Source: Bin5 sp965204525
Lineage (GTDB): Bacteria; Chloroflexota; Anaerolineae; Caldilineales; Caldilineaceae
Direction: 5' to 3'
Length of the DNA stretch: 64,000 nucleotides
Assembly (NCBI GenBank): GCA_965204525.1
Contig: OZ241994.1
Location: 2,046,001-2,110,000, forward strand
The translations under genes were made by a program, and so were the position numbers. The notes under the pieces are model-generated. The model did not search any database. It worked only from the letters and a program-made list of their open reading frames with translations, and was not told where the DNA came from. This document shows positions 37,199 to 45,429 of this stretch, in pieces (the stretch's first letter is position 1; each line of letters begins with the position of its first letter).

Positions 37199-37579
37199 TT
37201 ACACCGAATATGGCAGATCCAGCCGCTCCTCCACCCAATCACGCATCAGGGCAGAAACCGATTTGTTGGAAGCGACCGCTTCGGCGTGAAGCACCCCTTT
37301 TACGTATTCATCCAGATATATTGTCAGCGAACTACGACTGAAGTGTTCATCCGGAAGAAAGGGTTCAAAGTAGTCAGATGGATAGAGATATCCATTTTCG
37401 CTGCCAGGCTCGCCGAAACTCTCGTCAATGATCCGGGTCATGCCATGCTGTTCGGCAGTGGGATCGGAAATTACTTTGTACACTTTCCCAACCGTAAGGC
37501 CGAACAGCGGCTCTTCCTGTAATGGCTGGTCTGGAGCGTACAAGTAGGGCTGATTGCAGATGCACCTTGCGTAGCTCAT
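37199..37579 (-). CDS. Small fusion protein with C-terminal ribbon-helix-helix-like domain
   Basis: A 126-residue protein in two parts. Residues 1-75 (GLTVGKVYKVISDPTAEQHG then YLYPSDYFEPF) look like a small SH3-like beta-barrel found in uncharacterised bacterial proteins. Residues 82-126 (SLTIYLDEYVKGVLHAEA then SVSALMRDWVEERLDLP) resemble a CopG/RHH DNA-binding helix pair. The ATG overlaps the stop of the 83-residue upstream gene (ATGA). The layout resembles a toxin-antitoxin pair, but this is inference. Confidence 0.7.
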   Translation of the reverse strand: MSYARCICNQPYLYAPDQPLQEEPLFGLTVGKVYKVISDPTAEQHGMTRIIDESFGEPGSENGYLYPSDYFEPFLPDEHFSRSSLTIYLDEYVKGVLHAEAVASNKSVSALMRDWVEERLDLPYSV

Positions 37580-37827
37580 GTTATTCTCTCTAGGTGATAC
37601 ACGACCTTTTGGTCTCTCCGTCCGATGCCGTGCGCTTCAAACCAGTGCACCTCGGCAACCCACACTGTGCCGTCCTCATACTCTACAGTTGCTTTGCCTT
37701 TCATCTTGCGCCAGCGCCCTCGCCCAAAGCGGCGATTCAGGTAATGTCGAGCACGGACTCCATTTCCACGCGCTATTGTATCTATGTCATAGATTTCGCT
37801 CAAGAATTCAAATCTGTAGCGGGCCAA
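37576..37827 (-). CDS. Conserved hypothetical protein (83 aa), toxin-antitoxin-like neighbourhood
   Basis: A small, basic, beta-rich protein with the pattern YRFEFLSEIYDIDTIARGNG, RRFGRGRWRKMKGKATVEYED and EVHWFEAHGIGRRDQKVVYHLE. I recognise this pattern from uncharacterised proteins scattered in Chloroflexota and Cyanobacteria. It overlaps the downstream RHH-containing gene by four bases and leads a three-gene minus-strand cluster of small proteins. Function unknown. Confidence 0.7.
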   Translation of the reverse strand: MARYRFEFLSEIYDIDTIARGNGVRARHYLNRRFGRGRWRKMKGKATVEYEDGTVWVAEVHWFEAHGIGRRDQKVVYHLERIT

Positions 37828-37953
37828 ATTTCCAAATCAACTTTCTTGCCCTAGAGAGCCTAAAATGAGCCTCCGAAATCCCCGTCGCGAGTCAGTCATC
37901 ACTGCAGCATGAGCGATCAGTATGAGACTTGGCATATGAAAGCACTGTCTTTC

Positions 37954-39066
37954 TCAACCCTGAATCTCCTCCACGAGGCGGGCCAGGACTATCTCTTCTT
38001 CGCCCTCCTCCAACGTCGTCGGGTTCAGCATGATAGTTTCGTCCGGCCCGGCGCCTGCGTTCACCGACGGTGTCCCTTCGCGCATCGCTTGGAGGATCTC
38101 GCTATGTGTTCGGCCCACAACTGAGGCGTCGATTTGGACGCGGGCCCGCGGCGTTGGCTGGTTCGCCTCGCTGGGGAAGGATCGGGTTGCGCTCACACCG
38201 TCCAGCCGGTTCAACTCGCTGCACCAGCCTGCCACTATCTCTTCCATCTGGGAGCTTCGCGCTTCGTGATCCATTGACAGGTAACGCTCGACGGCGGCCA
38301 GCAAACCCACCATCTCCTCCTTGCCGACTTTCAACGGGCGGCCGATGTTGTGGTGGGGAGGGCCGTTGAGGGCGCAGGCGTCGATGAGCCACTGCTTGCC
38401 CAGCACGAGGCCGGAGGACTGGGGCCCGCGCAGGTCTTTGCCGCCGCTGAAGATGGCGGCGTCGGCGCCCATCTGGGTGAACTTCCACAGGTTTTCGACA
38501 GGCGGGAGCTGGGCGGCTGCGTCCACGAGGACGGGCACGCCGTGCGCGTGGGCGACGTCGATCACCTTCTCCAGGGGAATGTCGCCAGGCGTCCTCATGG
38601 CCCCCTCAAACCAGATCACCGCAGCGGTCTTTTCATTGATCGCCCTCTCCAGATGCCAGACTTCGGCTTCGCCGGGCCAGCCTATCTCTACCAGCTGGAC
38701 GCCAACCTGGCGGACAGCGTGATCATAACCGTTGCGGTGAGACTTGTGAACGATGACCTCGTTTTTTAGGCCGGTCAGGTCTGGCAGTTGTTCTATCGCC
38801 CACTTTTCGTTGCCTGTGACACAGGCGGCTATGGCGACGACGATGCCCCCGGCCGCGCCTGAACTGACGTAGCAGGCCTCGTTCTGCGTGAGGAGGGCGA
38901 TACGGTTGCCGACGCGGCGCTGGAGCTCCGGCAGGTCAATGAAGGCCTTGGCCGCCTCCATCATCGCTTCCAGTACTTCAGGCGGCATGATCGAGCCGCC
39001 GAGCCTGGTGAGGGTGGCGTTGGCGTTGATCATCGGGGTAATGTCCAGTTCTTCGTAGGAGGGCAT
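37954..39066 (-). CDS. SelA-like PLP-dependent enzyme
   Basis: A 370-residue PLP enzyme of the SelA/DgaE-like family. The PLP lysine is probably Lys210 in FSGGKDLRGPQSSG; VLVDAAAQLPP supplies the cofactor Asp and NEACYVSSGAAGGI binds phosphate. True SelA makes Sec-tRNA; this shorter protein lacks the SelA N-terminal domain and no tRNA-Sec or selB is in the window, so a lyase or transferase acting on amino sugars or sugar acids (as for D-glucosaminate-6-phosphate ammonia lyase) is more likely. It follows the thioredoxin-fold gene on the same strand, separated by a strong hairpin. Confidence 0.85.
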   Translation of the reverse strand: MPSYEELDITPMINANATLTRLGGSIMPPEVLEAMMEAAKAFIDLPELQRRVGNRIALLTQNEACYVSSGAAGGIVVAIAACVTGNEKWAIEQLPDLTGLKNEVIVHKSHRNGYDHAVRQVGVQLVEIGWPGEAEVWHLERAINEKTAAVIWFEGAMRTPGDIPLEKVIDVAHAHGVPVLVDAAAQLPPVENLWKFTQMGADAAIFSGGKDLRGPQSSGLVLGKQWLIDACALNGPPHHNIGRPLKVGKEEMVGLLAAVERYLSMDHEARSSQMEEIVAGWCSELNRLDGVSATRSFPSEANQPTPRARVQIDASVVGRTHSEILQAMREGTPSVNAGAGPDETIMLNPTTLEEGEEEIVLARLVEEIQG

Positions 39067-39116
39067 GGGCGTACCACCTCTTCTTTCGTGATGGGAAGAT
39101 CGTTGTGGGGCGAAAG

Positions 39117-39149
39117 GCGGCGCGTAGCGAATCCAACGCTACGCGCCGC
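39117..39149 (-). terminator. Strong GC hairpin between thioredoxin-fold and SelA-like genes
   Basis: GCGGCGCGTAGCG at 39117-39129 and its exact complement CGCTACGCGCCGC at 39137-39149 form a 13-bp stem with a 7-base loop. On the minus strand it is followed by CTTTCGCC, only a weak T-run. It could attenuate or terminate transcription after the thioredoxin-fold gene, or protect the 3' end. Confidence 0.6.
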
Positions 39150-39180
39150 GGGCAGGGCTCAACGATATGAGTAGACGGCT

Positions 39181-39777
39181 CTATGCCGGCTGCGGCAGGA
39201 CGAGATCGCAGGCGTCGGCGGGCATCCAGTGGGCATCTTCGCCCGCCCACTTGACGTTGCAGCCGATCGGGTTGGTCAGCGTGGTGCTGACCGGCTGGCC
39301 GGACGTATGCTCCTCCAGGGCGCGGTCGAGGTCGAAGACGGTGGACTGGGTGGCGTCGCGGGGACTGTCGACGCCGCGGCCGGTGTAGACCAGTTCGCGG
39401 TCCTTGTTGAAGACGTAGAAATGGGGCGTTCGCAGGGCGCCGTAGGCTTTGGCCACTTCCTGGGTTTCGTCGCGCAGGTAGACCCAGGGGAACTTGTGCT
39501 CGCCCATGCGCTCGACCATGTGGCGGAAGTCGTCTTCGGCGTTGACGTGGACGCTGTTGGAGTTGATGCCGACGAACTTGACGCCCTTGGAGGCGAAATT
39601 GTCGGCGCTGGCGCGCGTCGCTTCGTCGGAGCCGATGACGTAGGGGCAGTGGTTGCAGGTGAAGAAGACGACGAGCGTCTCGGCTTCATCGAAGCAACCG
39701 AGTGTGTAGACTTCGCCGTCGGTGGCGATGAGCTTGAAGTCGATTGCCTTTTCGCCGATCTCTAGAGTGAATGCCAT
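39181..39777 (-). CDS. Thioredoxin-fold redoxin (AhpC/TSA-like)
   Basis: A 198-residue thioredoxin-superfamily protein without a signal peptide. The active-site CNHCPY motif at 41-46 (Cys41, Cys44) follows VVFFT, and the cis-Pro loop is TPHFYVFN. This CxHC subgroup is widespread in bacteria, is annotated as thioredoxin family or redoxin, and is of uncertain substrate. It is the first gene before the SelA-like gene on the minus strand, but a strong hairpin lies between them. Confidence 0.87.
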   Translation of the reverse strand: MAFTLEIGEKAIDFKLIATDGEVYTLGCFDEAETLVVFFTCNHCPYVIGSDEATRASADNFASKGVKFVGINSNSVHVNAEDDFRHMVERMGEHKFPWVYLRDETQEVAKAYGALRTPHFYVFNKDRELVYTGRGVDSPRDATQSTVFDLDRALEEHTSGQPVSTTLTNPIGCNVKWAGEDAHWMPADACDLVLPQPA

Positions 39778-40043
39778 GCTGTCCTCCTGTGAGGGTTCTG
39801 GGTCCAGGGCTTACAGTTCCTCTCTGCCCTGGTGGATAACAACGAATGGTACGGCCTCAATGCAACCGGCGGGAAACGAACTGAGATGATGATGGAGGCG
39901 GCAGCGCAGGGGCGTTTTGGACCGGGTTGCAGATCAGGCTTTACAGGCAGATAATGACCGCCACCAAGGAGTATCGTCTCCTGGCTTGATTATACTGATG
40001 ATCTCTAACCGGGCAAAGTTGCACAGGAAAAAGGAGACCTATC

Positions 40044-41504
40044 ATGCGCATTGGCATCGCGTCACTGAATCACGAGTCCAACACATTTGCGTCATTCCCG
40101 ACGACTTTGTCGGACTTTCGTTTCGTGCGGGGGCAGGAGATCGTCGAGCAGTACCGGCCGATGTTCCACGAGGTGGGCGGATTCATCGCAGGGGCAGAGG
40201 CATACGGTTACGAGATTGTTCCGCTGATGGGGGCGGTGGCGACGCCGGCGGGGGCGGTGGAGGCGGATGCCTATGAGGCCCTCACGGACGAATTGCTGGG
40301 GTTGATTCGCGACGCCATGCCGCTGGACGGGCTGCTGTTGGGTCTGCACGGGGCGCTTGTGGCGGAGGGATTCCCGCAGGGGGACGGCGAGACGACGCGC
40401 CGGGTGCGGGAGCTTGTCGGACCGGACTTCCCCGTGATTGTGACCCACGACTATCACGGAAACGTGCCGCCGCAACTGGTGGAAGACGCGACGGCGCTGA
40501 TCATCTACAAGACGTGCCCGCATATCGACCAGCGGGAGAGGGGATTGCAGGCGGCGGAGTTGATCACGCGCACGGTGCGGAGGGAGGTGCGACCGGTCTC
40601 AAGCATCGCCAAGCCGGAGCTGGTCTACAATATCGCGTTTCACAACACAAACATGCGTCCGATGAAACCGGTGATGGATGCGGCGATCGAGCTGGAGCGG
40701 CAGCCGGGGATTCTGGCGACGAGTGTGGCGGCCGGTTACCAGTATGCGGATGTGCCGTGGATGGGGCCGTGTATCGTTGTGGTGGCGGACGGGGATCAGG
40801 GTCTTGCCGATCGTGAGGCGCAGCGGCTGGCCGACCTGATGTGGTCGCTGCGGGACGAGCTGCTGCCGAAGATTCCGAAGCCGGCTGAGGCGGTGGAGAT
40901 GGCGATCGCAAGCGAGGAAAAGCCGGTGTCGATGATGGAGATGGGCGACAACATTGGCGGTGGCAGCGCCGGGGATTCCACTTTCGTGTTGGAAGAGTTG
41001 CTGGGGCAAGGGGCGAACGGCTGGGTGATGGCCTTGTACGACCCGGAGGCGGTGGCGGCGTGCGCGGCGGCAGGGGTTGGCGCGCAGCTGGCGCTGACGG
41101 TGGGAGGCAAGGTGGACGACGAGCACGGGCCGACGCTGACGGTGGAAGGGACGGTGCGCACGCTGCATGACGGCAAGTTCATCGAGACGGAAGTCCGCCA
41201 CGGGGGAGGGCGTGATTGGGACCAGGGGCTGACCGCGGTGTTGGAAACGAACGGAGGACTGCTGGTACTGGATAGCCTGCGTACGCCGCCGATGAGCCTC
41301 AATCAGCTGCGGTCGGTTGGGATCATGCCGGAGCAGCATGAGATTTTTGTGGCCAAAGGGTCGGTCGCGCCGCGGGCCGCGTACGAGCCGGTCTCGGCGC
41401 GTATTATTGAAGTGGACTCGGGCGGCGCGACGTCGATCAGTCGCCCACCGGAGGAGTTTCAACTGGCGCGGCAGGGGCTGTATGAGTGGACACAAGGCGC
41501 CTAG
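40044..41504 (+). CDS. M81 family metallopeptidase (MlrC-like)
   Basis: A 486-residue protein of the MlrC family, named after microcystin degradation. The start RIGIASLNHESNTFA and the metal-site blocks VTHDYHGNVP and TCPHIDQRERG are typical, as is GDNIGGGSAGDST in the second half. ATG 40044 has AAGGAG upstream. Family members hydrolyse small peptides or related amides with zinc, but the physiological substrate is unclear. The 3' end overlaps the convergent phytoene desaturase gene by 68 bases. Confidence 0.9.
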   Translation: MRIGIASLNHESNTFASFPTTLSDFRFVRGQEIVEQYRPMFHEVGGFIAGAEAYGYEIVPLMGAVATPAGAVEADAYEALTDELLGLIRDAMPLDGLLLGLHGALVAEGFPQGDGETTRRVRELVGPDFPVIVTHDYHGNVPPQLVEDATALIIYKTCPHIDQRERGLQAAELITRTVRREVRPVSSIAKPELVYNIAFHNTNMRPMKPVMDAAIELERQPGILATSVAAGYQYADVPWMGPCIVVVADGDQGLADREAQRLADLMWSLRDELLPKIPKPAEAVEMAIASEEKPVSMMEMGDNIGGGSAGDSTFVLEELLGQGANGWVMALYDPEAVAACAAAGVGAQLALTVGGKVDDEHGPTLTVEGTVRTLHDGKFIETEVRHGGGRDWDQGLTAVLETNGGLLVLDSLRTPPMSLNQLRSVGIMPEQHEIFVAKGSVAPRAAYEPVSARIIEVDSGGATSISRPPEEFQLARQGLYEWTQGA

Positions 41505-42999
41505 ATGGTGAAAGCGCGCGTGCTGTAACGGGATCGCCGATCAGGCTGTCGACGATTTTGGCTGAAGAGACGACGCCGGGGACGCCTGCGCCGGGATGCG
41601 TGCCGGCGCCGACGAAGTAGAGGTTGTCAACGTCTTCCGAATGGTTGTGCGGACGGAACCAGGCGCTTTGGGTAAGGGTCGGCTGGATGGAGAAGGCGGA
41701 GCCGAGATAGCTGTTGAGTGTGCCGGCGAAGTGACGGGGGTCGATGCGGTGTTCGGCGACAATGTTGCTTTGCAGGTCGGGCAGATAGTTCTTCTCGAGA
41801 AAGTCCATGATGGCATCCCGGTAGGGACCGGCCTGCGTCTCCCAGTCGATGTCGGCGCCGAGATGGGGCACAGGTGAAAGGACGTAGAAGGCTTCTCCGC
41901 CGGCCGGCGCGAGGGAGGGGTCGGTCAGGGTTGGCATGTGCAGGTAGAGCGAGAACGCCTTGGGCAGATCTCTGTTGCGGAAGATGTCGCGCAGCAGACC
42001 GGTGTAGTCCGGATGCATCATGATGTTATGGTGGGCCAGGCCGGTATCGCGATACTGGCGCTTTGTCCCGAAGTAGATGACGAAGAGGGACATGGAGTAG
42101 CTCTTGCTCTTGACGCGCCGGTCGCTGTTGCGGGGCCGCTGGTGGGAGGGGATGAGGTTGAGGTAGGTCCAGGCCGCGTCGGCGTTGGAGACGACGGCGT
42201 CGGCCTTGTGGATTGAGCCGTCTTTGAGGCGGACGCCGTGGGCGCGGCGCTGCTCGATGAGGATGCGGTCTACTTCGGCGTTGAGATGGATGTTGACGCC
42301 CAGCTCCTGCAGGAGGCGGGCGAAGGCGTCGATTATGGCGCTGGTCCCTCCCATGGCGTAGTGGATGCCCCACTCCCGTTCCAGGTAGTGAATGAGGACA
42401 TAGAGGCTGGCGGCGGTTAGGGGATTGCCGCCGATCAGGAGAGGCTGGAAGGAGAAGCAGCAGCGCAGGAAGTCGTCCTGGAAGAACTTTGAGACGTAGC
42501 CGTAGACGCTGCGGTAGCTTTGCAGGCGGATCAGGTCGGGGACGACGCTGATCATGTCGGAGAGGTTGAGGAAGGGCTGGTCGATAAGGGCCATTCCCGT
42601 TTCGAAGATCTCTTTGGAGCTGGCGAGAAAGTCATCGTACCCCTCGACGTCGGCGGGGCTGCGCTGTGCAATCTGGCGGAGCATGGCATCGTGGTCGGCG
42701 CTGACGTCGAAGGGCCGGCGCCGGTGATCGAAGATGCGGTAGAAGGGATCGCAGGGGACGAGTTGGAAGTAGTCCTGGCGGCGGCGGCCGGCTGCCTGCC
42801 AGATTTCGTCGAAGATCCAGGGCGCCGTGATGACGGTGGGGCCGCCGTCGAAGCGGTAGCCGTCGATGTCGTAGACGTAGGCGCGGCCGCCGAGTTTGTC
42901 GCGCTTTTCGAAAAGTTCGACCTGGTGGCCGCGGGCGGCGAGGCGGGCGGCGGCGCTCAGTCCGCCAAAGCCGGAGCCGATAACGATGATCTTTGACAC
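41437..42999 (-). CDS. Phytoene desaturase family protein (CrtI-like)
   Basis: A 520-residue FAD enzyme. The dinucleotide-binding motif GSGFGGLSAAARLAARGH at 8-25 and the flavin Glu/Arg region GGRAYVYDIDGYRFDGGPTV are clear, as are YFVGAGTHPGAGVPGVVSSAK near the C-terminus. CrtI-type enzymes desaturate or isomerise carotenoids at the membrane surface. The last about 22 residues read through the convergent M81 gene and are probably a non-essential extension. No other carotenoid gene is adjacent. Confidence 0.9.
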   Translation of the reverse strand: MSKIIVIGSGFGGLSAAARLAARGHQVELFEKRDKLGGRAYVYDIDGYRFDGGPTVITAPWIFDEIWQAAGRRRQDYFQLVPCDPFYRIFDHRRRPFDVSADHDAMLRQIAQRSPADVEGYDDFLASSKEIFETGMALIDQPFLNLSDMISVVPDLIRLQSYRSVYGYVSKFFQDDFLRCCFSFQPLLIGGNPLTAASLYVLIHYLEREWGIHYAMGGTSAIIDAFARLLQELGVNIHLNAEVDRILIEQRRAHGVRLKDGSIHKADAVVSNADAAWTYLNLIPSHQRPRNSDRRVKSKSYSMSLFVIYFGTKRQYRDTGLAHHNIMMHPDYTGLLRDIFRNRDLPKAFSLYLHMPTLTDPSLAPAGGEAFYVLSPVPHLGADIDWETQAGPYRDAIMDFLEKNYLPDLQSNIVAEHRIDPRHFAGTLNSYLGSAFSIQPTLTQSAWFRPHNHSEDVDNLYFVGAGTHPGAGVPGVVSSAKIVDSLIGDPVTARALSPSRRLVSTHTAPAAPVETPPVGD

Positions 43000-43482
43000 C
43001 GATTTCCTCCGTTGATCGCGGCCGGGGCTGCCTTAGCGCCGACAGCGTATGCTCCCATAGACACAGGGGAAAGTATGACACAATTCTGGGCCGAACTGCG
43101 AAACCGGATTCGGGACGAAAATAGTGTTCAAAACATGTACATATTTCAACTTTTTGGTATTTGTTTAGCTATTATACATCAAGGAGATTCTTGGACATAT
43201 CCTTCCGCCGCACTCCGTTCATTCCAGAGCAGGTCAGGATTTGGCTGATCACGGGTCTTGTCATATACTTTTTGTTTGTGTGGGTGGCCTGTTTCCGCGT
43301 TGCTGCCCTGGTTTTGAGGGTAGCATTTCACCAAAGGATGCCAACCCATTTATCGTCCGAATTGCGGGGCCTGACGCGCTTCACCGGTGGAGCGCGTGGA
43401 GCAATAGGCCCGCAAGCCGCTTTCCGAAGTTCCGGAGAGGCCGGACAGACGGTCCCCGGGCGCGGTCAAAGGAGAGAAGAAG
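43000..43482. other. Intergenic region upstream of the ribosomal protein operon
   Basis: About 480 bases between the phytoene desaturase start and rplU. The part near 43130-43185 is AT-rich and contains TATTATACA-like sequence, a reasonable place for the rplU promoter, but no well-spaced -35 box is obvious. The 3' part, GC-rich with several small complementary words, could form a leader RNA; I could not assign it to a known leader family. Confidence 0.4.
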
Positions 43483-44133
43483 ATGTACGCAGTGGTTCGA
43501 ACCGGCGGCAAACAGTACAGAGTTTCCCCCGGCGATATTCTTGAGGTAGAGAAGCTGGCCGGCGATGTCGGCGACAGCATCGTTCTGGAAGACGTGCTGA
43601 TGGTGGCTAGCGAGGAAGGCATCGAGATCGGCCAGCCGAACGTGGTGGGCGCATCGGTAACGGCGAGGATTACGGGGCAGCACCGGGGCGAGAAGATTCT
43701 TGTCTTTCGCTATCGCCCGAAGAAACGGGTGCGTGTGCGTCGCGGGCACAGGCAGTATCTGACCCGTCTGCAGATCCACAAGATCAGCGGCGACGGTTTC
43801 GAGTGTGTTGAAGAGGGGAAGGAAGAGGCTCCGCCGGAAGAGATAGTCGAAGAGGCCGCAGCCGGGGCCGCCGTCGCGGCGGTGGCTGAGACTGACTCGC
43901 TTGCCGAGGCGGTAGAGACTGTCGAGGCCGAAGCGGACGAAGAGGCCGACATCGTCGACAAGGCGGTGGACGCGGTCGAGGCTGTTAGTGATGCAGCCAG
44001 CGAGGCTGTGGATGCTGTCGGTGATGTTGCGAGCGACGCGGTCGAGACTGTCAGTGAAATGGCCAGCGACGCCGCGGAGGCCGTCAGCGACAAAGCGGGC
44101 GACGCCGAAGACAACGAGAAGAAAGAGGAGTAA
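43483..44133 (+). CDS. rplU: 50S ribosomal protein L21 with long acidic repeat tail
   Basis: Residues 1-103 are a standard L21 (MYAVVRTGGKQYRVSPGDIL through RVRRGHRQYLTRLQIHKI). Residues about 104-216 form an extra acidic, Ala-rich tail that doubles the usual length. Within it, residues 159-213 are five consecutive 11-residue repeats beginning DKAVDAVEAVS, DAASEAVDAVG, DVASDAVETVS, EMASDAAEAVS and DKAGDAEDNEK, an 11/3 amphipathic helix pattern. The start ATG has GGAGAG upstream. First gene of the rplU-rpmA-rpmE-tdk run, with 5 bases to rpmA. Confidence 0.95.
   Translation: MYAVVRTGGKQYRVSPGDILEVEKLAGDVGDSIVLEDVLMVASEEGIEIGQPNVVGASVTARITGQHRGEKILVFRYRPKKRVRVRRGHRQYLTRLQIHKISGDGFECVEEGKEEAPPEEIVEEAAAGAAVAAVAETDSLAEAVETVEAEADEEADIVDKAVDAVEAVSDAASEAVDAVGDVASDAVETVSEMASDAAEAVSDKAGDAEDNEKKEE
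43957..44121 (+). repeat. 33-bp coding repeats encoding five 11-residue units in L21
   Basis: Five adjacent 33-bp units in the rplU tail encode 11-residue repeats with consensus close to D-x-A-S-[DE]-A-V-[DE]-A-V-S. The units are diverged at DNA level, so they are old or under selection for protein sequence. Such undecapeptide repeats in LEA and apolipoprotein-like proteins form amphipathic helices. Confidence 0.8.
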
Positions 44134-44138
44134 GGGAT

Positions 44139-44420
44139 ATGGCTCACAAAAAAGGCGGCGGCTCCAGCCGTAACAACCGGGACTCGAACGGCCAGCGGTT
44201 GGGCGTCAAGCGATATGGCGGCGAGTTTGTAACGTGCGGCAGCATCATCATCCGCCAGCGGGGTACTCCGATCTTCCCGGGCATGAATGTCGGCCAGGGC
44301 AAGGATGATACGCTCTTTGCGATGCAGGATGGTTACGTGACCTTCGAATGGGCCAAGAAGAACCGCAAGAAGGTCAGCGTATACACGGCTGAAGAGAAGC
44401 AGGCGCTGGGGAAGGTGTAG
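44139..44420 (+). CDS. rpmA: 50S ribosomal protein L27
   Basis: A 93-residue L27. MAHKKGGGSSRNNRDSNGQR, GVKRYGGEFVTCGSIIIRQRG and FPGMNVGQGKDDTLFAMQDG are diagnostic. The N-terminus, near the peptidyl-transferase centre, begins directly with MAHKKGGG, so no N-terminal processing extension is present. Five bases after rplU and followed by rpmE. Confidence 0.97.
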   Translation: MAHKKGGGSSRNNRDSNGQRLGVKRYGGEFVTCGSIIIRQRGTPIFPGMNVGQGKDDTLFAMQDGYVTFEWAKKNRKKVSVYTAEEKQALGKV

Positions 44421-44424
44421 AGAC

Positions 44425-44784
44425 ATGAAGCCAGAGATTCATCCTCAATACTACGCCGCGGCGCGGGTCTACTGCTCATGCGGGAACAGCTGGGTGACCG
44501 GCAGCACAACGCCGGAGATCAACGTCAATATCTGCAGCCAGTGCCATCCGTTTTACACCGGTGAGCAGCGTATTGTTGATTCGGTCGGCCGGGTTGAGCG
44601 GTTTGTGAGACGTCTGGAATCGCGCCAGAGCGCAGCGGCCCGCCAGCAGATCGAAGCGGAGGTGCGGCAGGAGGCCGAGGCGGCGGCGCGACGGGCGCGA
44701 GCGCGCGGCGACGACCCCGAGGAGGCCGCGGCCGAGGTGATGTCCAGGCTCGAGACGGAAGTCGAGGCGGAGCCGGAAGCGTAG
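44425..44784 (+). CDS. rpmE: 50S ribosomal protein L31 with Ala/Glu/Arg-rich C-terminal extension
   Basis: Residues 1-70 are a zinc-type (C+) L31: KPEIHPQYYAAARVYCSCGN carries the first Cys pair, and ICSQCHPFYTG the second. The C-terminal 50 residues form a charged predicted helix (RQQIEAEVRQEAEAAARRAR and onward) beyond the usual length. The four Cys predict zinc binding. Four bases after rpmA. The L31 placement with L21/L27 and tdk is seen in this phylum. Confidence 0.95.
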   Translation: MKPEIHPQYYAAARVYCSCGNSWVTGSTTPEINVNICSQCHPFYTGEQRIVDSVGRVERFVRRLESRQSAAARQQIEAEVRQEAEAAARRARARGDDPEEAAAEVMSRLETEVEAEPEA

Positions 44785-44808
44785 CCTTTGGCGCAAGTAG
44801 AACACAGA

Positions 44809-45429
44809 ATGAACCCTCAATCCGGCGGTGGATGGATCGAGCTGATTTGCGGTTCGATGTTCAGCGGCAAGACGGAAGAGTTGCTGCGCCGTGTACGCCG
44901 GTCCGAGATTGCCCGCCGCCGCATCCAGCTTTTCAAGCCGCAGATCGACAATCGCTACGGACGCGAGCTGCTGGCATCGCACAACGGCATGTCCCGCGGC
45001 GACGTCGTCATACTGGAAGACACTGCCTCCCTGCTGAACCGGGTGAAGCGGGGAACGGAGGTGGTGGCGATCGACGAGGTGCAGTTTTTCAATCCGGCGG
45101 TCGCAGGCATCTGCCAGGAGCTGGCCGACCGGGGGAAACAGGTGATTGCGGCGGGCCTGGACCAGGATTTTCGCGGAGAGCCGTTTGGGCCGATGCCGCG
45201 GCTGATGGCGCTGGCTGAACGGGTGGACAAGCTGCACGCCATCTGTGTACAGTGCGGCTCGCCGGCCACGCGCACGCAGCGGCTGATCGACGGGAAGCCG
45301 GCCCGCTACGACGAACCGGTTATCCTTGTGGGCGGAAGCGAGAGTTACGAGGCCCGCTGCCGCAGCTGCCACGAGGTGCCGGCCAAGCCGGACACGAAGG
45401 CACTGCTGGAAAAACTGGGAACTGTTTGA
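44809..45429 (+). CDS. tdk: Thymidine kinase
   Basis: About 206 residues, a class II thymidine kinase of the salvage pathway. The P-loop is GSMFSGKTEELLRR near the N-terminus, Walker B-like IDEVQFF binds Mg-ATP, and the lasso domain contributes four zinc Cys (CVQC and CRSC). The start is either ATG 44809 or a TTG at 44788; I favour the ATG. It closes the ribosomal protein operon; gap 24 bases. Confidence 0.94.
   Translation: MNPQSGGGWIELICGSMFSGKTEELLRRVRRSEIARRRIQLFKPQIDNRYGRELLASHNGMSRGDVVILEDTASLLNRVKRGTEVVAIDEVQFFNPAVAGICQELADRGKQVIAAGLDQDFRGEPFGPMPRLMALAERVDKLHAICVQCGSPATRTQRLIDGKPARYDEPVILVGGSESYEARCRSCHEVPAKPDTKALLEKLGTV

Noticed and set aside
37954..39066. Calling the PLP enzyme a true selenocysteine synthase (SelA).
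   Set aside because: It lacks the SelA N-terminal domain, and no selB or tRNA-Sec is seen in the window; it fits the SelA-like lyase group better.
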